Shown here: in pieces, positions 1-8,895 of the stretch
Layout of the letters: each line of letters begins with the position of its first letter
Numbering within the stretch: position 1 is the stretch's first letter
Assembly: GCF_017876165.1 (NCBI RefSeq)
Contig: NZ_JAGINQ010000005.1
Coordinates: 186,001-250,000, forward strand
Reading direction: 5' to 3'
Length of the DNA stretch: 64,000 bases
Origin: Azospirillum soli
GTDB taxonomy: Bacteria > Pseudomonadota > Alphaproteobacteria > Azospirillales > Azospirillaceae
The notes under the pieces: generated by a model
Database searches by the model: none
The model's input: only the letters and a program-made list of their open reading frames with translations
Told to the model about the DNA's origin: nothing
Program-made: the position numbers and the translations under genes

Positions 1-595
1 CATCGCCGTGGTGCAGGATCCTGGGCTGGAGGCCGAGGCCGACCGCATGGGCATGCGCGCCGCCTCGCATTTCACGCCGCCGGCCGTGCAGGCCAAGCCG
101 GCACCGCAGAACGTGGCCGGACCGCACGCCCAGGTGCAGAGGAAGGCCGAGAATGGATCTGGCTACCGGTTGATCGTCGGCGCCTACCTGCATCAGAAAA
201 AGGGCCTACCCGATGCCATGGCCGGGCACGGCTTTGTGGCCGTCGAACGCCCCGGCGGCAAGCGTGAGGCGTGGGGGTTCTCGCCCGCCAACCTGTCGAG
301 TATTGATCCGAAGCGCGATCTGGGGCGCCTGACCACCGGCGTGCCGGGGCGCGTGCATCGCGATGAGTCGGCTTTTTCCGAGCCGGGCGTGCGGACGCGC
401 AGCTTCGCCATCAGCGCGGAGCAGGCGCAGGCGGCCATGGCCAAGATCTCCGAGTACCGGGGCGGCGCCACGCAATTCAGCCTGGCGCGACGCCAGTGCA
501 CCGGATTCGCTGCCGACGTGGCGAAAGCGGCCGGTGTGGATGCGTTCGGGGGTGGGGTGGTGCGCGGGCCACGGGATTTTTACCGGAAAATCTAA
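1..595 (+). CDS. Partial cargo-like protein with DUF4157-type remnant and permuted NlpC/P60-like domain
   Basis: The reading frame is open to the window edge (IleAla precede the first GTG at 8), so the 5' end is probably cut off. The visible N-terminus, VQDPGLEAEADRMG, resembles the segment that opens DUF4157-type regions of injected cargo proteins. It is followed by a Pro/Gln-rich linker with VQAK and VQRK motifs. The C-terminal ~140 residues contain GHGFVAVERPGG and later RRQCTGFAADVAKAAG. A His in an early strand and a Cys at the start of a later helix is the order found in circularly permuted NlpC/P60 (LRAT/YaeF-like) cysteine hydrolases. Inference: an effector or cargo of the neighbouring injection system that may cleave peptide or acyl bonds. 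No immunity gene is recognisable next to it. Confidence 0.6.
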   Translation, partial: IAVVQDPGLEAEADRMGMRAASHFTPPAVQAKPAPQNVAGPHAQVQRKAENGSGYRLIVGAYLHQKKGLPDAMAGHGFVAVERPGGKREAWGFSPANLSSIDPKRDLGRLTTGVPGRVHRDESAFSEPGVRTRSFAISAEQAQAAMAKISEYRGGATQFSLARRQCTGFAADVAKAAGVDAFGGGVVRGPRDFYRKI

Positions 596-613
596 AAGCG
601 AGAACGCGACAAC

Positions 614-2215
614 ATGAAAAGGTTTGTTGGTCCGCATCCAGTGCAGCCTGGAGCGGCAATACCGCAATCGCGACCTTCGGTTCCTCCGCCCCCGAGGCCG
701 GCGGTGCCTCAGCCGTTTCCATCCGTTGTTCAACGCGCGGGTCACGGAGCATTTCCGCCGCCACCCGCTACGCAAGCTGTTTCTTTGGTCCCGGCTGCCC
801 TGCCGGCCTGCAGGACAGCGAAGGCCCAGTCGGTGGCGCAACCGTCCAAGGCCATCGGACATGCGGGCGGACATGCGGGCAACAACACAGCGGTTCCGCC
901 GCCCCCCACCCGTTTTGCCGACGCCAATCGGTCAATCCAGCAAAAAGCTGCTGCCGGTGTGGCGGCGAGGGGAGCGGCTCCACACCGTGTGGGGTGGCCC
1001 GATCATCTAGGGCCCGCCGGTCACCAATCTCAGATCAGCAGCCATCGAGGATTTACGCAGGCACCTTCAAATGCTGCGGCTCCGTCGGCGCGGCCAGCCG
1101 TCGATCCGAGCAGTGTCGTACAGTTGACGAAGAGAAGGATTAATCGGCACTCGGCGAATCAGAACACGCAGACTTCAGCAAGCAGCACGCCCCAATCCAC
1201 CACCAAAAAAAGAAAGTTCCACAAGCCGCTTTCAACCGCCAGTTCGAGTCAGCAGTCCGGCCAGACTCAGCTGACTATTCCGACCCAAAACCTTAATCAG
1301 AATCAGCAGATCAATCAAAATTCAGCAAGCAGCACGCCCCAATCCACCACCAAAAAAAGAAAGTTCCATAAGCCGCTCTCAATTGCCAGTTCGAGTCAGC
1401 AGTCTGGCCAGACTCAGCTGAATATTCCGACCCAAAACCTTAATCAGAATCAGCAGATTAATCAAAACCTGACGCCCAACCTTAGTAATGGAATTTCTAC
1501 CGATAAGGTCTATGTTACGGTTGTGGAAGGTAGGGTTCATTTTGATCATGACAGGACAAGACTGCCCGTGTCAAACAATGGTCCCGTTGAGATGACCGTC
1601 GATCAGTTCATCCGGTTCAAAAATGCTGGAAAACAGCATGCCTCAGGTGGACAAAAGATAATAGGTGGGAAGTCTCGTTACCGATCTGATCGCACCGAAG
1701 ACGACTCCGCTAAAAAGTGGGACGTCACCGAGTATGCGCATGCGCAGAAGCAAATAGGGCCGTGGGGAAGGAGGCATTTGACGAACCGCGACCATATGAA
1801 CGCGGATTCTTCCAATCAGAAAAAAGACGTCGATTGGGTTGATGGGCTATCGGCGAGTGAAATTAAGAAGCAAGGTTTAGTAATATTCGTTTCCGGAGAG
1901 CACCACAGGGAGGACAGCTACACTTATGGAGGCAGAACGAAAAAGAAGGATACACCAAATGGCTCGACCCGCACCGAATACGGGACAGATCATCCGGAAA
2001 AGTCTCTGGCCATTGAAATAGATAGTATGCTTCTGGAAAAGTCTAAGAGAAAAAAGGTACGGATAGAAATGGTTGGTGGATACAGGTATCTTATCAAGCT
2101 TGCTTATCAAATGCAAAGAATAGAGCCAAAGAAGAAGCATTGGGATGAATTTGATAGAATAATTATGAATTACCTAGAAGATGCGGTTAAAAATGATGAT
2201 GGGAAAGCCAGGTAA
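614..2215 (+). CDS. Putative injected toxin with Pro-rich N-terminus, tandem duplication and KKRK motifs
   Basis: A 533-residue protein of unknown function. Residues 1-180 are Pro/Ala/Gln-rich with VVQRAGHGAFPPPP and VVQLTKRR, like the N-termini of the two other cargo-like proteins here. Residues ~188-285 are two copies of a 49-residue unit (147-bp direct tandem repeat, 1174-1320 and 1321-1467), each containing TTKKRKFHKPLS, a basic stretch resembling a classical nuclear localisation signal. The C-terminal ~250 residues are Lys/Asp-rich (HHREDSYTYGG, KSKRKKVRIEMVGGYRYLIK) and encoded by clearly AT-richer DNA than the neighbours, which suggests horizontal acquisition of a toxin module. I do not recognise a catalytic domain. 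Inference: a polymorphic effector delivered by the adjacent apparatus. Confidence 0.7.
   Translation: MKRFVGPHPVQPGAAIPQSRPSVPPPPRPAVPQPFPSVVQRAGHGAFPPPPATQAVSLVPAALPACRTAKAQSVAQPSKAIGHAGGHAGNNTAVPPPPTRFADANRSIQQKAAAGVAARGAAPHRVGWPDHLGPAGHQSQISSHRGFTQAPSNAAAPSARPAVDPSSVVQLTKRRINRHSANQNTQTSASSTPQSTTKKRKFHKPLSTASSSQQSGQTQLTIPTQNLNQNQQINQNSASSTPQSTTKKRKFHKPLSIASSSQQSGQTQLNIPTQNLNQNQQINQNLTPNLSNGISTDKVYVTVVEGRVHFDHDRTRLPVSNNGPVEMTVDQFIRFKNAGKQHASGGQKIIGGKSRYRSDRTEDDSAKKWDVTEYAHAQKQIGPWGRRHLTNRDHMNADSSNQKKDVDWVDGLSASEIKKQGLVIFVSGEHHREDSYTYGGRTKKKDTPNGSTRTEYGTDHPEKSLAIEIDSMLLEKSKRKKVRIEMVGGYRYLIKLAYQMQRIEPKKKHWDEFDRIIMNYLEDAVKNDDGKAR
1174..1467 (+). repeat. 147-bp direct tandem duplication inside the putative toxin gene
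   Basis: Copy 1 is 1174-1320 and copy 2 is 1321-1467, with only a few substitutions between them. The unit is a multiple of three (49 codons), so the frame is kept. It encodes a Ser/Gln/Asn-rich linker containing TTKKRKFHK. Confidence 0.9.
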
Positions 2216-2306
2216 ATATCGCCTCACGATCATGTCAGGCAGTTCGACCTAGAGTCTGCTCCGGCAGGCCGACCAAAGCCAGAAAAAGCCAACCGGTTCA
2301 TTGCTC

Positions 2307-4964
2307 ATGTCCTCCCTGAAGCCCCTCATCGACAAGCTGAACCCCACGGCCAAGCGGGCGCTTGAGACGGCGGCGCAACTGTGCCTGACCCAGACGCATT
2401 TCGCCGTCGAGGTGCAGCATCTGTTGCTGAGGCTCGCGGCCATGCCGGAGGGCGACGTGGCGCGGCTGCTGCGGCATTATGGGGTCGATGCGGGGGCGCT
2501 GTCGGCCGACCTGACCCGCGCGCTGGAACGGCTGCCGCGCGGCAACGTGCAGACGCCGGCCTTCTCCGAACATCTTCTGCGTCTGCTGGAGCGCGCCTGG
2601 GTGGTGTCGTCGCTGCGGCTGGGTGGGGCGGCCATCCGCTCCGGTGCGATCCTGGCGGCGCTGCTGGAGGACGACGCGCTGCGCGGGTTGGTGCTGGAGG
2701 CAGCTCCCCTGCTGGCCCGCATCCCGCGCGGCCGGCTGGCTGAGGACTTGCCGGACCTGCTGCGCGGCGGGGCGGAGGACGCGAGAGCGCCGGCCGGAGG
2801 GGCTGCCGCAGCGCCGATGGCGGGCGGGGTGGCGCCGACGAAGACGCCGGGGCTGGATTCCTACACCATCGACCTGACGGCGCAGGCGCGCGCCGGGAAA
2901 ACCGACCCCATCGTCGGGCGCGACGGCGAGATTCGGCAGGTCATCGACATCCTGATGCGTCGCCGCCAGAACAACCCGATCCTGACCGGCGACCCTGGCG
3001 TCGGCAAGACGGCGGTGGTCGAAGGCTTCGCCCAGCGGGTCGCCGATGGGACCGTGCCGCCGCCTCTGCAAGGCGTGTCGGTGCGCATCCTCGATCTGGG
3101 GCTGCTCCAGGCCGGGGCCGGCGTGAAGGGGGAGTTCGAGAACCGCCTGAAGCAGGTGATCGAGGAGGTCGCGGCCTCGCCCAAACCCGTCATTCTGTTC
3201 ATCGACGAGGCGCACACGCTGGTCGGGGCCGGCGGTGCAGCGGGGCAGGGGGACGCGGCGAACCTGCTGAAACCCGCCCTGGCGCGCGGCGAGCTGCGCA
3301 CCATCGCCGCCACGACCTGGGGCGAGTACAAGCGCTATTTCGAAAAGGATCCGGCGCTCGCCCGCCGCTTCCAGGTGGTGAAGGTGGAGGAGCCGGACGA
3401 ATCCACCGCCATCGCCATGCTGCGCGGCCTCGTGCCGAAGCTGGAAGCCCACCACGGCGTGCGCATCCTGGACGAGGCGGTGGCCGACGCCGTGCGCCTG
3501 TCGCACCGTTATATCAGCGACCGCCAGTTGCCGGACAAGGCCATCGGCGTGCTGGACACCGCCTGCGCGCGGGTCGCCCTGGCGCAGAGCGGCCCACCGC
3601 CGGAACTCCAGGGGGCGGAGCGCCGGAGCGCCGACCTGGAGGCTGAAATCGCGTTGCTGGCGCGGGAAAGCGCGGCTGGAAGGGACCATACGGAGCGCAT
3701 GGAACGGCTCGCCGACCAGCGCGATGCCATCGAGGAGGAGCGGCACCGGCTGGAATCCCGCTGGCGCCAGGAGGCCGAGGTGGTCGAACGCATCCGCGCG
3801 CTGGAGGAGGTTCTGGAGCGGCTGTCCGGCGCCGCCTACCTCCAGGCCCGGTCGGAGCTGGACGGGCTGCGGCTGGAGCTGGAACAGGTGCAGGAGGCCG
3901 ATGCGCCGATGGTGCCCGTGGCGGTGGACCATCGCGCCGTGGCCGCGGTCGTGTCGGGCTGGACGGGCATCCCGGTGGGCCGCATGCTGACCGACAATGT
4001 TCAGGCGGTGCGGTCCTTGCGCGAGCGCATGGGCGAGCGGGTCGTCGGGCAGGACGCGGCGCTCGACGCGGTGTCCCGGCGCATCCGCACCTATTTTGCC
4101 GGGCTGGGCGAGCCGGGCAAGCCGACGGGCGTCTTCCTGCTGGTCGGCCCGAGCGGCGTCGGCAAGACGGAAACCGCGCTGACGCTGGCCGACCTGCTGT
4201 TCGGCGGGGAACGCAGCCTGATCACCATCAACATGTCGGAATATCAGGAGGCGCACTCCGTCTCCGGCCTGAAGGGCGCACCGCCGGGCTACGTCGGCTT
4301 CGGCAAGGGCGGCGTGCTGACCGAGGCGGTGCGCCGCGCGCCCTATTCGGTGGTCCTGCTGGACGAGGTGGAAAAGGCCCACCCCGACGTGCTGGAGCTG
4401 TTTTATCAGGTCTTCGACAAGGGCACGCTGGAGGACAGCGAGGGTGTGGTGGTGGACTTCAAGAACACCATCATCCTGCTGACGTCCAATCTGGGAACGG
4501 ACACCATCGCGCGGCTGGCCGACCGGTCCGGCCCCGTGCCGGCCCCGGCTCTGGACGCCGACCGCCTTGCCGAAGCGATCCGACCGGAGCTGGTGCGCCA
4601 CTTCAAGCCGGCGCTGCTCGGCCGCATGGTGGTGGTGCCCTACCGGCCGCTGCTTGACGAGCAGATCCACGCCATCGTCCGGCTGAAGCTCGCCCGCGTG
4701 CAGGCCCGCGTGGCCGAGGCGCACGGGGCGGAGCTGACCTACGACGACGCGGTGGTCGCGCACATCGCCAGGCGCTGCACGGCGACCGACGCGGGCGCCA
4801 GGGCCATCGACCATCTGCTGACCAACACACTGCTGCCCGACCTGTCGGCGGGCGTGCTGGACCGGCTGGCCGACGGCGTGCCGGTCGATCTGGTGCATGT
4901 GGACCTCGACGGGGCGGGGGGCTTGCGTTACACCTTTGGGGCTCCCGCCATCCGCATGAACTGA
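2307..4964 (+). CDS. clpV: Type VI secretion AAA+ ATPase ClpV (TssH)
   Basis: ClpV disassembles contracted TssB/TssC sheaths so the injection machine can be reused. The 885-residue product has a ClpN-type N-domain (1-150). AAA1 carries Walker A GDPGVGKT near 230 and Walker B ILFIDEAHTLVG near 300. A coiled-coil M-domain lies around 400-520. AAA2 carries GPSGVGKT near 615 and VVLLDEVEKAHPDV near 680. The start is the ATG at 2307; a TTG two codons earlier is also open. The gene lies 15 bp upstream of vgrG in the same direction, which favours T6SS ClpV over the stress disaggregase ClpB. No other core tss genes are in the window, so this may be a detached end of a T6SS locus. Confidence 0.93.
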   Translation: MSSLKPLIDKLNPTAKRALETAAQLCLTQTHFAVEVQHLLLRLAAMPEGDVARLLRHYGVDAGALSADLTRALERLPRGNVQTPAFSEHLLRLLERAWVVSSLRLGGAAIRSGAILAALLEDDALRGLVLEAAPLLARIPRGRLAEDLPDLLRGGAEDARAPAGGAAAAPMAGGVAPTKTPGLDSYTIDLTAQARAGKTDPIVGRDGEIRQVIDILMRRRQNNPILTGDPGVGKTAVVEGFAQRVADGTVPPPLQGVSVRILDLGLLQAGAGVKGEFENRLKQVIEEVAASPKPVILFIDEAHTLVGAGGAAGQGDAANLLKPALARGELRTIAATTWGEYKRYFEKDPALARRFQVVKVEEPDESTAIAMLRGLVPKLEAHHGVRILDEAVADAVRLSHRYISDRQLPDKAIGVLDTACARVALAQSGPPPELQGAERRSADLEAEIALLARESAAGRDHTERMERLADQRDAIEEERHRLESRWRQEAEVVERIRALEEVLERLSGAAYLQARSELDGLRLELEQVQEADAPMVPVAVDHRAVAAVVSGWTGIPVGRMLTDNVQAVRSLRERMGERVVGQDAALDAVSRRIRTYFAGLGEPGKPTGVFLLVGPSGVGKTETALTLADLLFGGERSLITINMSEYQEAHSVSGLKGAPPGYVGFGKGGVLTEAVRRAPYSVVLLDEVEKAHPDVLELFYQVFDKGTLEDSEGVVVDFKNTIILLTSNLGTDTIARLADRSGPVPAPALDADRLAEAIRPELVRHFKPALLGRMVVVPYRPLLDEQIHAIVRLKLARVQARVAEAHGAELTYDDAVVAHIARRCTATDAGARAIDHLLTNTLLPDLSAGVLDRLADGVPVDLVHVDLDGAGGLRYTFGAPAIRMN

Positions 4965-4979
4965 CCATGAGCGCCCTTC

Positions 4980-7001
4980 GTGAGCGATAAGGCAACGACC
5001 CAGGACAAGGCCTCGCTCTCGGTCAGCACCCCGCTCGGCAAGGACAGCCTGATCCTGCTGGAGTTCAGCGGGACCGAGCATGTGTCGGGCCTGTTCGAAT
5101 TCACCCTGGTCATGCAATCGGCCACCGGCGCGCAGGATCTCGACCTGTCGCAGCTGGTCGGCCAGCATTTGACCGTGACGCTGACCGGCGACGGTGGAAC
5201 GCGCATCGTGGACGGGATGTGCACCCGCGTGGTGCAGACAGCCAGTGCCTATGTGGCGGAACTGCGCCCCTGGCTGTGGATGCTGGGTCTGACCACCGAC
5301 CACCGCATCTTCCAGACCAAGACGGCGGTGGAGATCATCAAGCAGGTCTTCCAGGACCTGGGCTACACCGACTTCAAGGATTCGACCACCGCCACCTACA
5401 CGACGCGCGATTACTGCGTGCAGTATGGGGAAAGCAGCCTGAATTTCGTCCTGCGCCTGATGGAGGACGAGGGCATCTTCTACTTCTTCACGCACGAGGC
5501 GGGGAAGCACACGCTGGTGCTGGGGGACGACGCCTCGGCCTTCGCCGACATTTCCGGTACGTCCACGGTGCCCTATCTGCCGCTCCCGGTGGGGAAGGAC
5601 TGGGTGGACGGGCTGCACGTCACCGACTGCGCGCTGGAACAGGCGGTGACCAGCGGGTGCTATCAGGCCGACGACTACAATTTCACCACGCCCGCGACCC
5701 AGCTGAAGGCCACGGTCACCGGAAAATCCGGCGCGCCGCAGGTCTACGAGTATCCCGGCAACTACACCACCAAGGACCAGGGCGACGGCATCGCAAAAGT
5801 ACGCGTGGCGGAACTCCAGGCCGGGGCCAAGCGGCTGACCGGGGGCAGCGTCGTGCGCGCCTTCACGGCGGGGCAGAAGTTCACGCTGTCGGGCCACCCG
5901 CGCGCCGACCTCAACGCCGCCTGGGTGCTGCACACGGTCAGCCACAGCGCGACCTTCCGCGAATACACCAACCGCTTCGCGGCGCTGCCGTCGGACACCA
6001 CCTTTCGCCCGCCGCGCGTCACGCCGGTGCCGCGCATTCCGGGGACACAGACCGCGACGGTGGTCGGCAAGTCGGGGCAGGAGATCTACACCGACCAGTA
6101 CGGCCGCATCAAAGTGCAGTTCCACTGGGATCAGGTGGGGACGAGCGACGAAAACAGCTCCTGCTGGGTGCGGGTGGCGCAGGGCTGGGCGGGCAAGAGC
6201 TGGGGCGCCTTCTTCCTGCCGCGCATCGGGATGGAGGTGGTCGTCAGCTTCCTGGAAGGAAACCCGGACCAGCCGCTGGTGACGGGCTGCGTCTACAACG
6301 GCACCAACACCGTGCCCTACACGCTGAGCGACGACCAGACCAAGAGCACGATCAAGACCAACAGCTCGACCGGAGGCGCCGGCTTCAACGAAATCCGCTT
6401 CGAGGACAAGGCGGATTCGGAGGAGATCTACGTCCAGGCGCAGAAGGACATGAACGTCCTGATCAAGAACAGCCGGACGACGACCGTGGACGCCGCCGAC
6501 GACACGCTGACCCTGAACAAGGGCAACCGGTCGGTCACCATCAGCAAGGGCAACGACACGCTGACCATCACGGAGGGCAACCGCACCTCCGAGATCGCCA
6601 AGGGCAACGAGACCCATTCGGTGAAGGGCACGCGTGACCTGACGGTGACGGGCGCGGAAACCCACACCAACAAGGACGCCTTCACCCACAAGGTGGCCGG
6701 CGACTTCACGCTGAAGGTGGACGGCAACATCACCATCGAGGCCGGCGGCTCCGTCACCATCAAGGCGGGCTCCGGCATGACGGTGCAGTCCACCAGCGAC
6801 ATGAACCTGAAATCCTCCGCCGGAATCACCGCCAAGGCAACCGCCGACGCCATGGTCCAGGGCCTGAACGCCACGGTGAAAGCCGACGTGGGCGCGACCT
6901 TGCAGGGCGGCGCGACCGTCACCGTGAAGGGCAGCGCCCAAGCCAGCATCGACGGCGGCGGCATGACCGAGGTGAAGGGCGGTCTGGTCAAACTGAACTG
7001 A
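4980..7001 (+). CDS. vgrG: Type VI secretion spike protein VgrG (TssI)
   Basis: VgrG forms the trimeric spike at the tip of the Hcp tube and carries effectors. The 673-residue protein has an N-terminal gp27-like region (STPLGKDSLILLEFSGTEHVSGLFEF), a gp5-like OB fold with the family motif IYTDQYGRIKVQFHWD near residue 365, and GWAGKSWGAFFLPRIGMEV. A repetitive C-terminal beta-helix needle follows (runs such as TLNKGNRSVTISKGNDTL, then THKVAGDFTLKVDGNITIEAG). It starts at GTG 4980 and ends in TGA overlapping the next ATG by one base, so it is probably co-translated with the downstream gene. No extra C-terminal enzymatic domain is present. Confidence 0.95.
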   Translation: MSDKATTQDKASLSVSTPLGKDSLILLEFSGTEHVSGLFEFTLVMQSATGAQDLDLSQLVGQHLTVTLTGDGGTRIVDGMCTRVVQTASAYVAELRPWLWMLGLTTDHRIFQTKTAVEIIKQVFQDLGYTDFKDSTTATYTTRDYCVQYGESSLNFVLRLMEDEGIFYFFTHEAGKHTLVLGDDASAFADISGTSTVPYLPLPVGKDWVDGLHVTDCALEQAVTSGCYQADDYNFTTPATQLKATVTGKSGAPQVYEYPGNYTTKDQGDGIAKVRVAELQAGAKRLTGGSVVRAFTAGQKFTLSGHPRADLNAAWVLHTVSHSATFREYTNRFAALPSDTTFRPPRVTPVPRIPGTQTATVVGKSGQEIYTDQYGRIKVQFHWDQVGTSDENSSCWVRVAQGWAGKSWGAFFLPRIGMEVVVSFLEGNPDQPLVTGCVYNGTNTVPYTLSDDQTKSTIKTNSSTGGAGFNEIRFEDKADSEEIYVQAQKDMNVLIKNSRTTTVDAADDTLTLNKGNRSVTISKGNDTLTITEGNRTSEIAKGNETHSVKGTRDLTVTGAETHTNKDAFTHKVAGDFTLKVDGNITIEAGGSVTIKAGSGMTVQSTSDMNLKSSAGITAKATADAMVQGLNATVKADVGATLQGGATVTVKGSAQASIDGGGMTEVKGGLVKLN

Positions 7002-7630
7002 TGGATATGGACGCCACCACGGACACTCCTGCGGACATCGGGGAAGGACATACGGTCGTGGAGACGCGGGCCGACGACGGGCGGCTGCTGTCCACGGCCA
7101 CGCTGGGGCCGGACGGGGCGCTGGACGGCCCCTTCACCGCCTATGGGCCGGACGGGGCGGTGCAGATGCGCATGACCTATCGCGCGGGCGTGCCGGAGGG
7201 CACCTCGACCGTCTTCCACAACGGCAAGCCGCAGACGGAAATGACCTACGCCGCCGGGGTGCTGGAGGGCGAGATGCGCAGCTTCGACGCGGCCGGGCGG
7301 CTGGTGTCGGTGGTGCGCTACGCGGGCGGGCGGCGCCACGGACTGATGGAGTGCTTCGGGCCGGACGGCAAGCCGCTGATGACCGCCGAATACAAGGACG
7401 ACCGGCTGGACGGTCCGATGGTCGAATACCGGGCGGACGGGACGGTGCGTCGCAGCGCGTCCTACCGAAACGACCTGCTTGACGGGGAAACGGTGGAGTT
7501 CCACCCCGGCGGAAGCCCGAGCGAACGGACGGTCTTCGCGGCAGGCGTTCCGGTGGAAGGGCCGCAGCGGTTCGACGATTCGGACGCGCCCGGCAAGAAG
7601 GGTTTGCTGGCACGGTTGCGCGGAAAATAA
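7001..7630 (+). CDS. YwqK/MORN-repeat protein of the VgrG cluster
   Basis: A 209-residue protein made mostly of ~22-residue repeats of the form (Y/F).(P/A)DG....(M/V).Y..G..(E/D)G, typical of YwqK-type MORN variant repeats. Such proteins often accompany VgrG/PAAR genes and are annotated as antitoxin- or adaptor-like. The ATG overlaps the vgrG stop by one base, which implies translational coupling. Likely roles are effector adaptor or immunity-type partner; the sequence does not decide between them. There is no signal peptide or membrane segment. Confidence 0.8.
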   Translation: MDMDATTDTPADIGEGHTVVETRADDGRLLSTATLGPDGALDGPFTAYGPDGAVQMRMTYRAGVPEGTSTVFHNGKPQTEMTYAAGVLEGEMRSFDAAGRLVSVVRYAGGRRHGLMECFGPDGKPLMTAEYKDDRLDGPMVEYRADGTVRRSASYRNDLLDGETVEFHPGGSPSERTVFAAGVPVEGPQRFDDSDAPGKKGLLARLRGK

Positions 7631-7642
7631 GGGAGAGCGCTC

Positions 7643-8029
7643 ATGGGCTTTCTGGTGGTGGCGGGGGCGATGACGCAGTGCAGCTTCGGCGTGGCGCCCA
7701 GCAGCCTCCTGGTGCTGCCCGCCAACCGCGTGCTGGGCGGCGGGCCGCCGGCGGCGAACATCATGGACAACAAGCCCATGATGAACATCCTGCCCTTCGG
7801 CATGTGCCAGAGCCCAGCCAACCCGATGGTGGCGGCGGCCACGGCGGCGGCCCTGGGCGTGCTGACCCCAATGCCCTGCATTCCGGTCACCGCCGCGCCC
7901 TGGATGCCCGGCGTGCCGCAGGTGCTGATCGGCAACATGCCGGCGCTGAACGACAGCTGCAAATGCATGTGCAACTGGGGCGGCGTCATCAGCATCAACT
8001 TCGCTGGTCAGGTCCAGATTCAGGCTTGA
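7643..8029 (+). CDS. DUF4280 PAAR-like spike tip protein
   Basis: The 128-residue product matches the DUF4280 pattern. It has an N-terminal GAMTQCSFG and SSLLVLPANRVLGGG, a central NIMDNKPMMNILPFGMCQSPANP, the stretch TPMPCIPVTAAPWMPG, and a C-terminal LIGNMPALNDSCKCMCNWGGVI. DUF4280 proteins resemble the PAAR cone that sharpens VgrG-type spikes and may hold metal through conserved Cys/His. The gene sits 12 bp after the YwqK-like gene and completes a clpV-vgrG-adaptor-tip cassette. An SD-like GGGAGAG precedes the ATG. Confidence 0.88.
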   Translation: MGFLVVAGAMTQCSFGVAPSSLLVLPANRVLGGGPPAANIMDNKPMMNILPFGMCQSPANPMVAAATAAALGVLTPMPCIPVTAAPWMPGVPQVLIGNMPALNDSCKCMCNWGGVISINFAGQVQIQA

Positions 8030-8129
8030 GCGTTCAGGCGTGATCGGCGCGCCGTGGTTGCGGCGCTCACCGGTTGCGCTATAGTGACGGGAACCCCCGA
8101 CCGCAGGCCGACCGACCGCGCAATCGACC

Positions 8130-8894
8130 ATGTCCGCCCCGCCCAAGCGCTTTACCCCGCCGCCGACCCAATGGCCCGGCCGCCCGCCGCAGCCGGCACC
8201 GGGAGCCGCCATGCCGGGCAGGGCTGTGCAGTGTCAGGTCGTGCAGCGCCATGCCAGTTTCGGCGCGCTGCGTTCCGGGAAGGCGGAGCGGACGAGCGCC
8301 GGGGACGAGCTGGTGTCCGTTCAGGGGAACGAGTTCCTGTTGCAGGTCGCCGACCGGGGCGTGCGCGTGAAGCCGAACGGCACCTACAACTTCGTGCGGG
8401 TCCAGGGGACCACGCGCAACGACGCGCACACCTTCGTGTCGTCCAAGAGCGGTCATGCCGGGCTGGCCGGCGGCCGGCCGGTGCTGTACGCCGGCACGGT
8501 GCGCTTCGACAGCGGCAAGCTGGACTGGTGGAGCAATTATTCGGGCACGTACCAGCCCATCGCCGCCTTCCGCAAGCAGGCGCAGTTGCCCGAGGACGCC
8601 TTCGTTCCCTGGCAGAAGCTGCAGATGGGCGGTGTCGGCCTGCAACGCGGCATGTTCAACGACCGGCGGTCCGCGACCGCACCCACGAAGGCCGAACCCA
8701 CGAGGGTCGAAGCGAGGGGGGAACCGGCGAAGACCGAATCCGCCAAGCGCGAACCGGTGAAGGTGGAAGCGGCGAAGGCCGCGCCGGCAAAAGCGGAAGC
8801 GCCGAAGGTCGAGCGCGCGACGGCCCCCGTCGCGGCGAAACCGGCGGGCACGGCGCCAGCCGCGTCGGCAGCACCCCCGGCAAAAGGGCCTTGA
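8130..8894 (+). CDS. Cargo-like protein with Pro-rich N-terminus and Lys/Ala/Glu-rich tail
   Basis: 254 residues, function not recognised. Residues 1-45 (FTPPPTQWPGRPPQPAPG, then VQCQVVQRH) share the Pro/VQ-rich style of the other two cargo-like proteins in this island. Residues ~50-170 form a compact domain (GNEFLLQVADRGVRVKPNGTYNFVR, then YAGTVRFDSGKLDWWSNYSGTYQP) that looks like a small beta-rich fold. WWSNYSGTYQP recurs in proteins near injection systems, but I cannot name the fold. The last ~80 residues are a low-complexity Ala/Lys/Glu/Pro tail. Its stop is followed after one base by the next gene's GTG. Confidence 0.7.
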   Translation: MSAPPKRFTPPPTQWPGRPPQPAPGAAMPGRAVQCQVVQRHASFGALRSGKAERTSAGDELVSVQGNEFLLQVADRGVRVKPNGTYNFVRVQGTTRNDAHTFVSSKSGHAGLAGGRPVLYAGTVRFDSGKLDWWSNYSGTYQPIAAFRKQAQLPEDAFVPWQKLQMGGVGLQRGMFNDRRSATAPTKAEPTRVEARGEPAKTESAKREPVKVEAAKAAPAKAEAPKVERATAPVAAKPAGTAPAASAAPPAKGP

Positions 8895-8895
8895 G

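Noticed and set aside
2307..4964. ClpB disaggregase as the identity of the AAA+ gene
   Set aside because: The adjacency to vgrG and the ClpV-type N-domain favour TssH.
2298..6941. A 1,547-codon open frame on the minus strand
   Set aside because: It runs antisense to clpV and vgrG, is low-complexity Arg/His/Gly-rich and has no recognisable domain. Long antisense frames are expected in GC-rich DNA.
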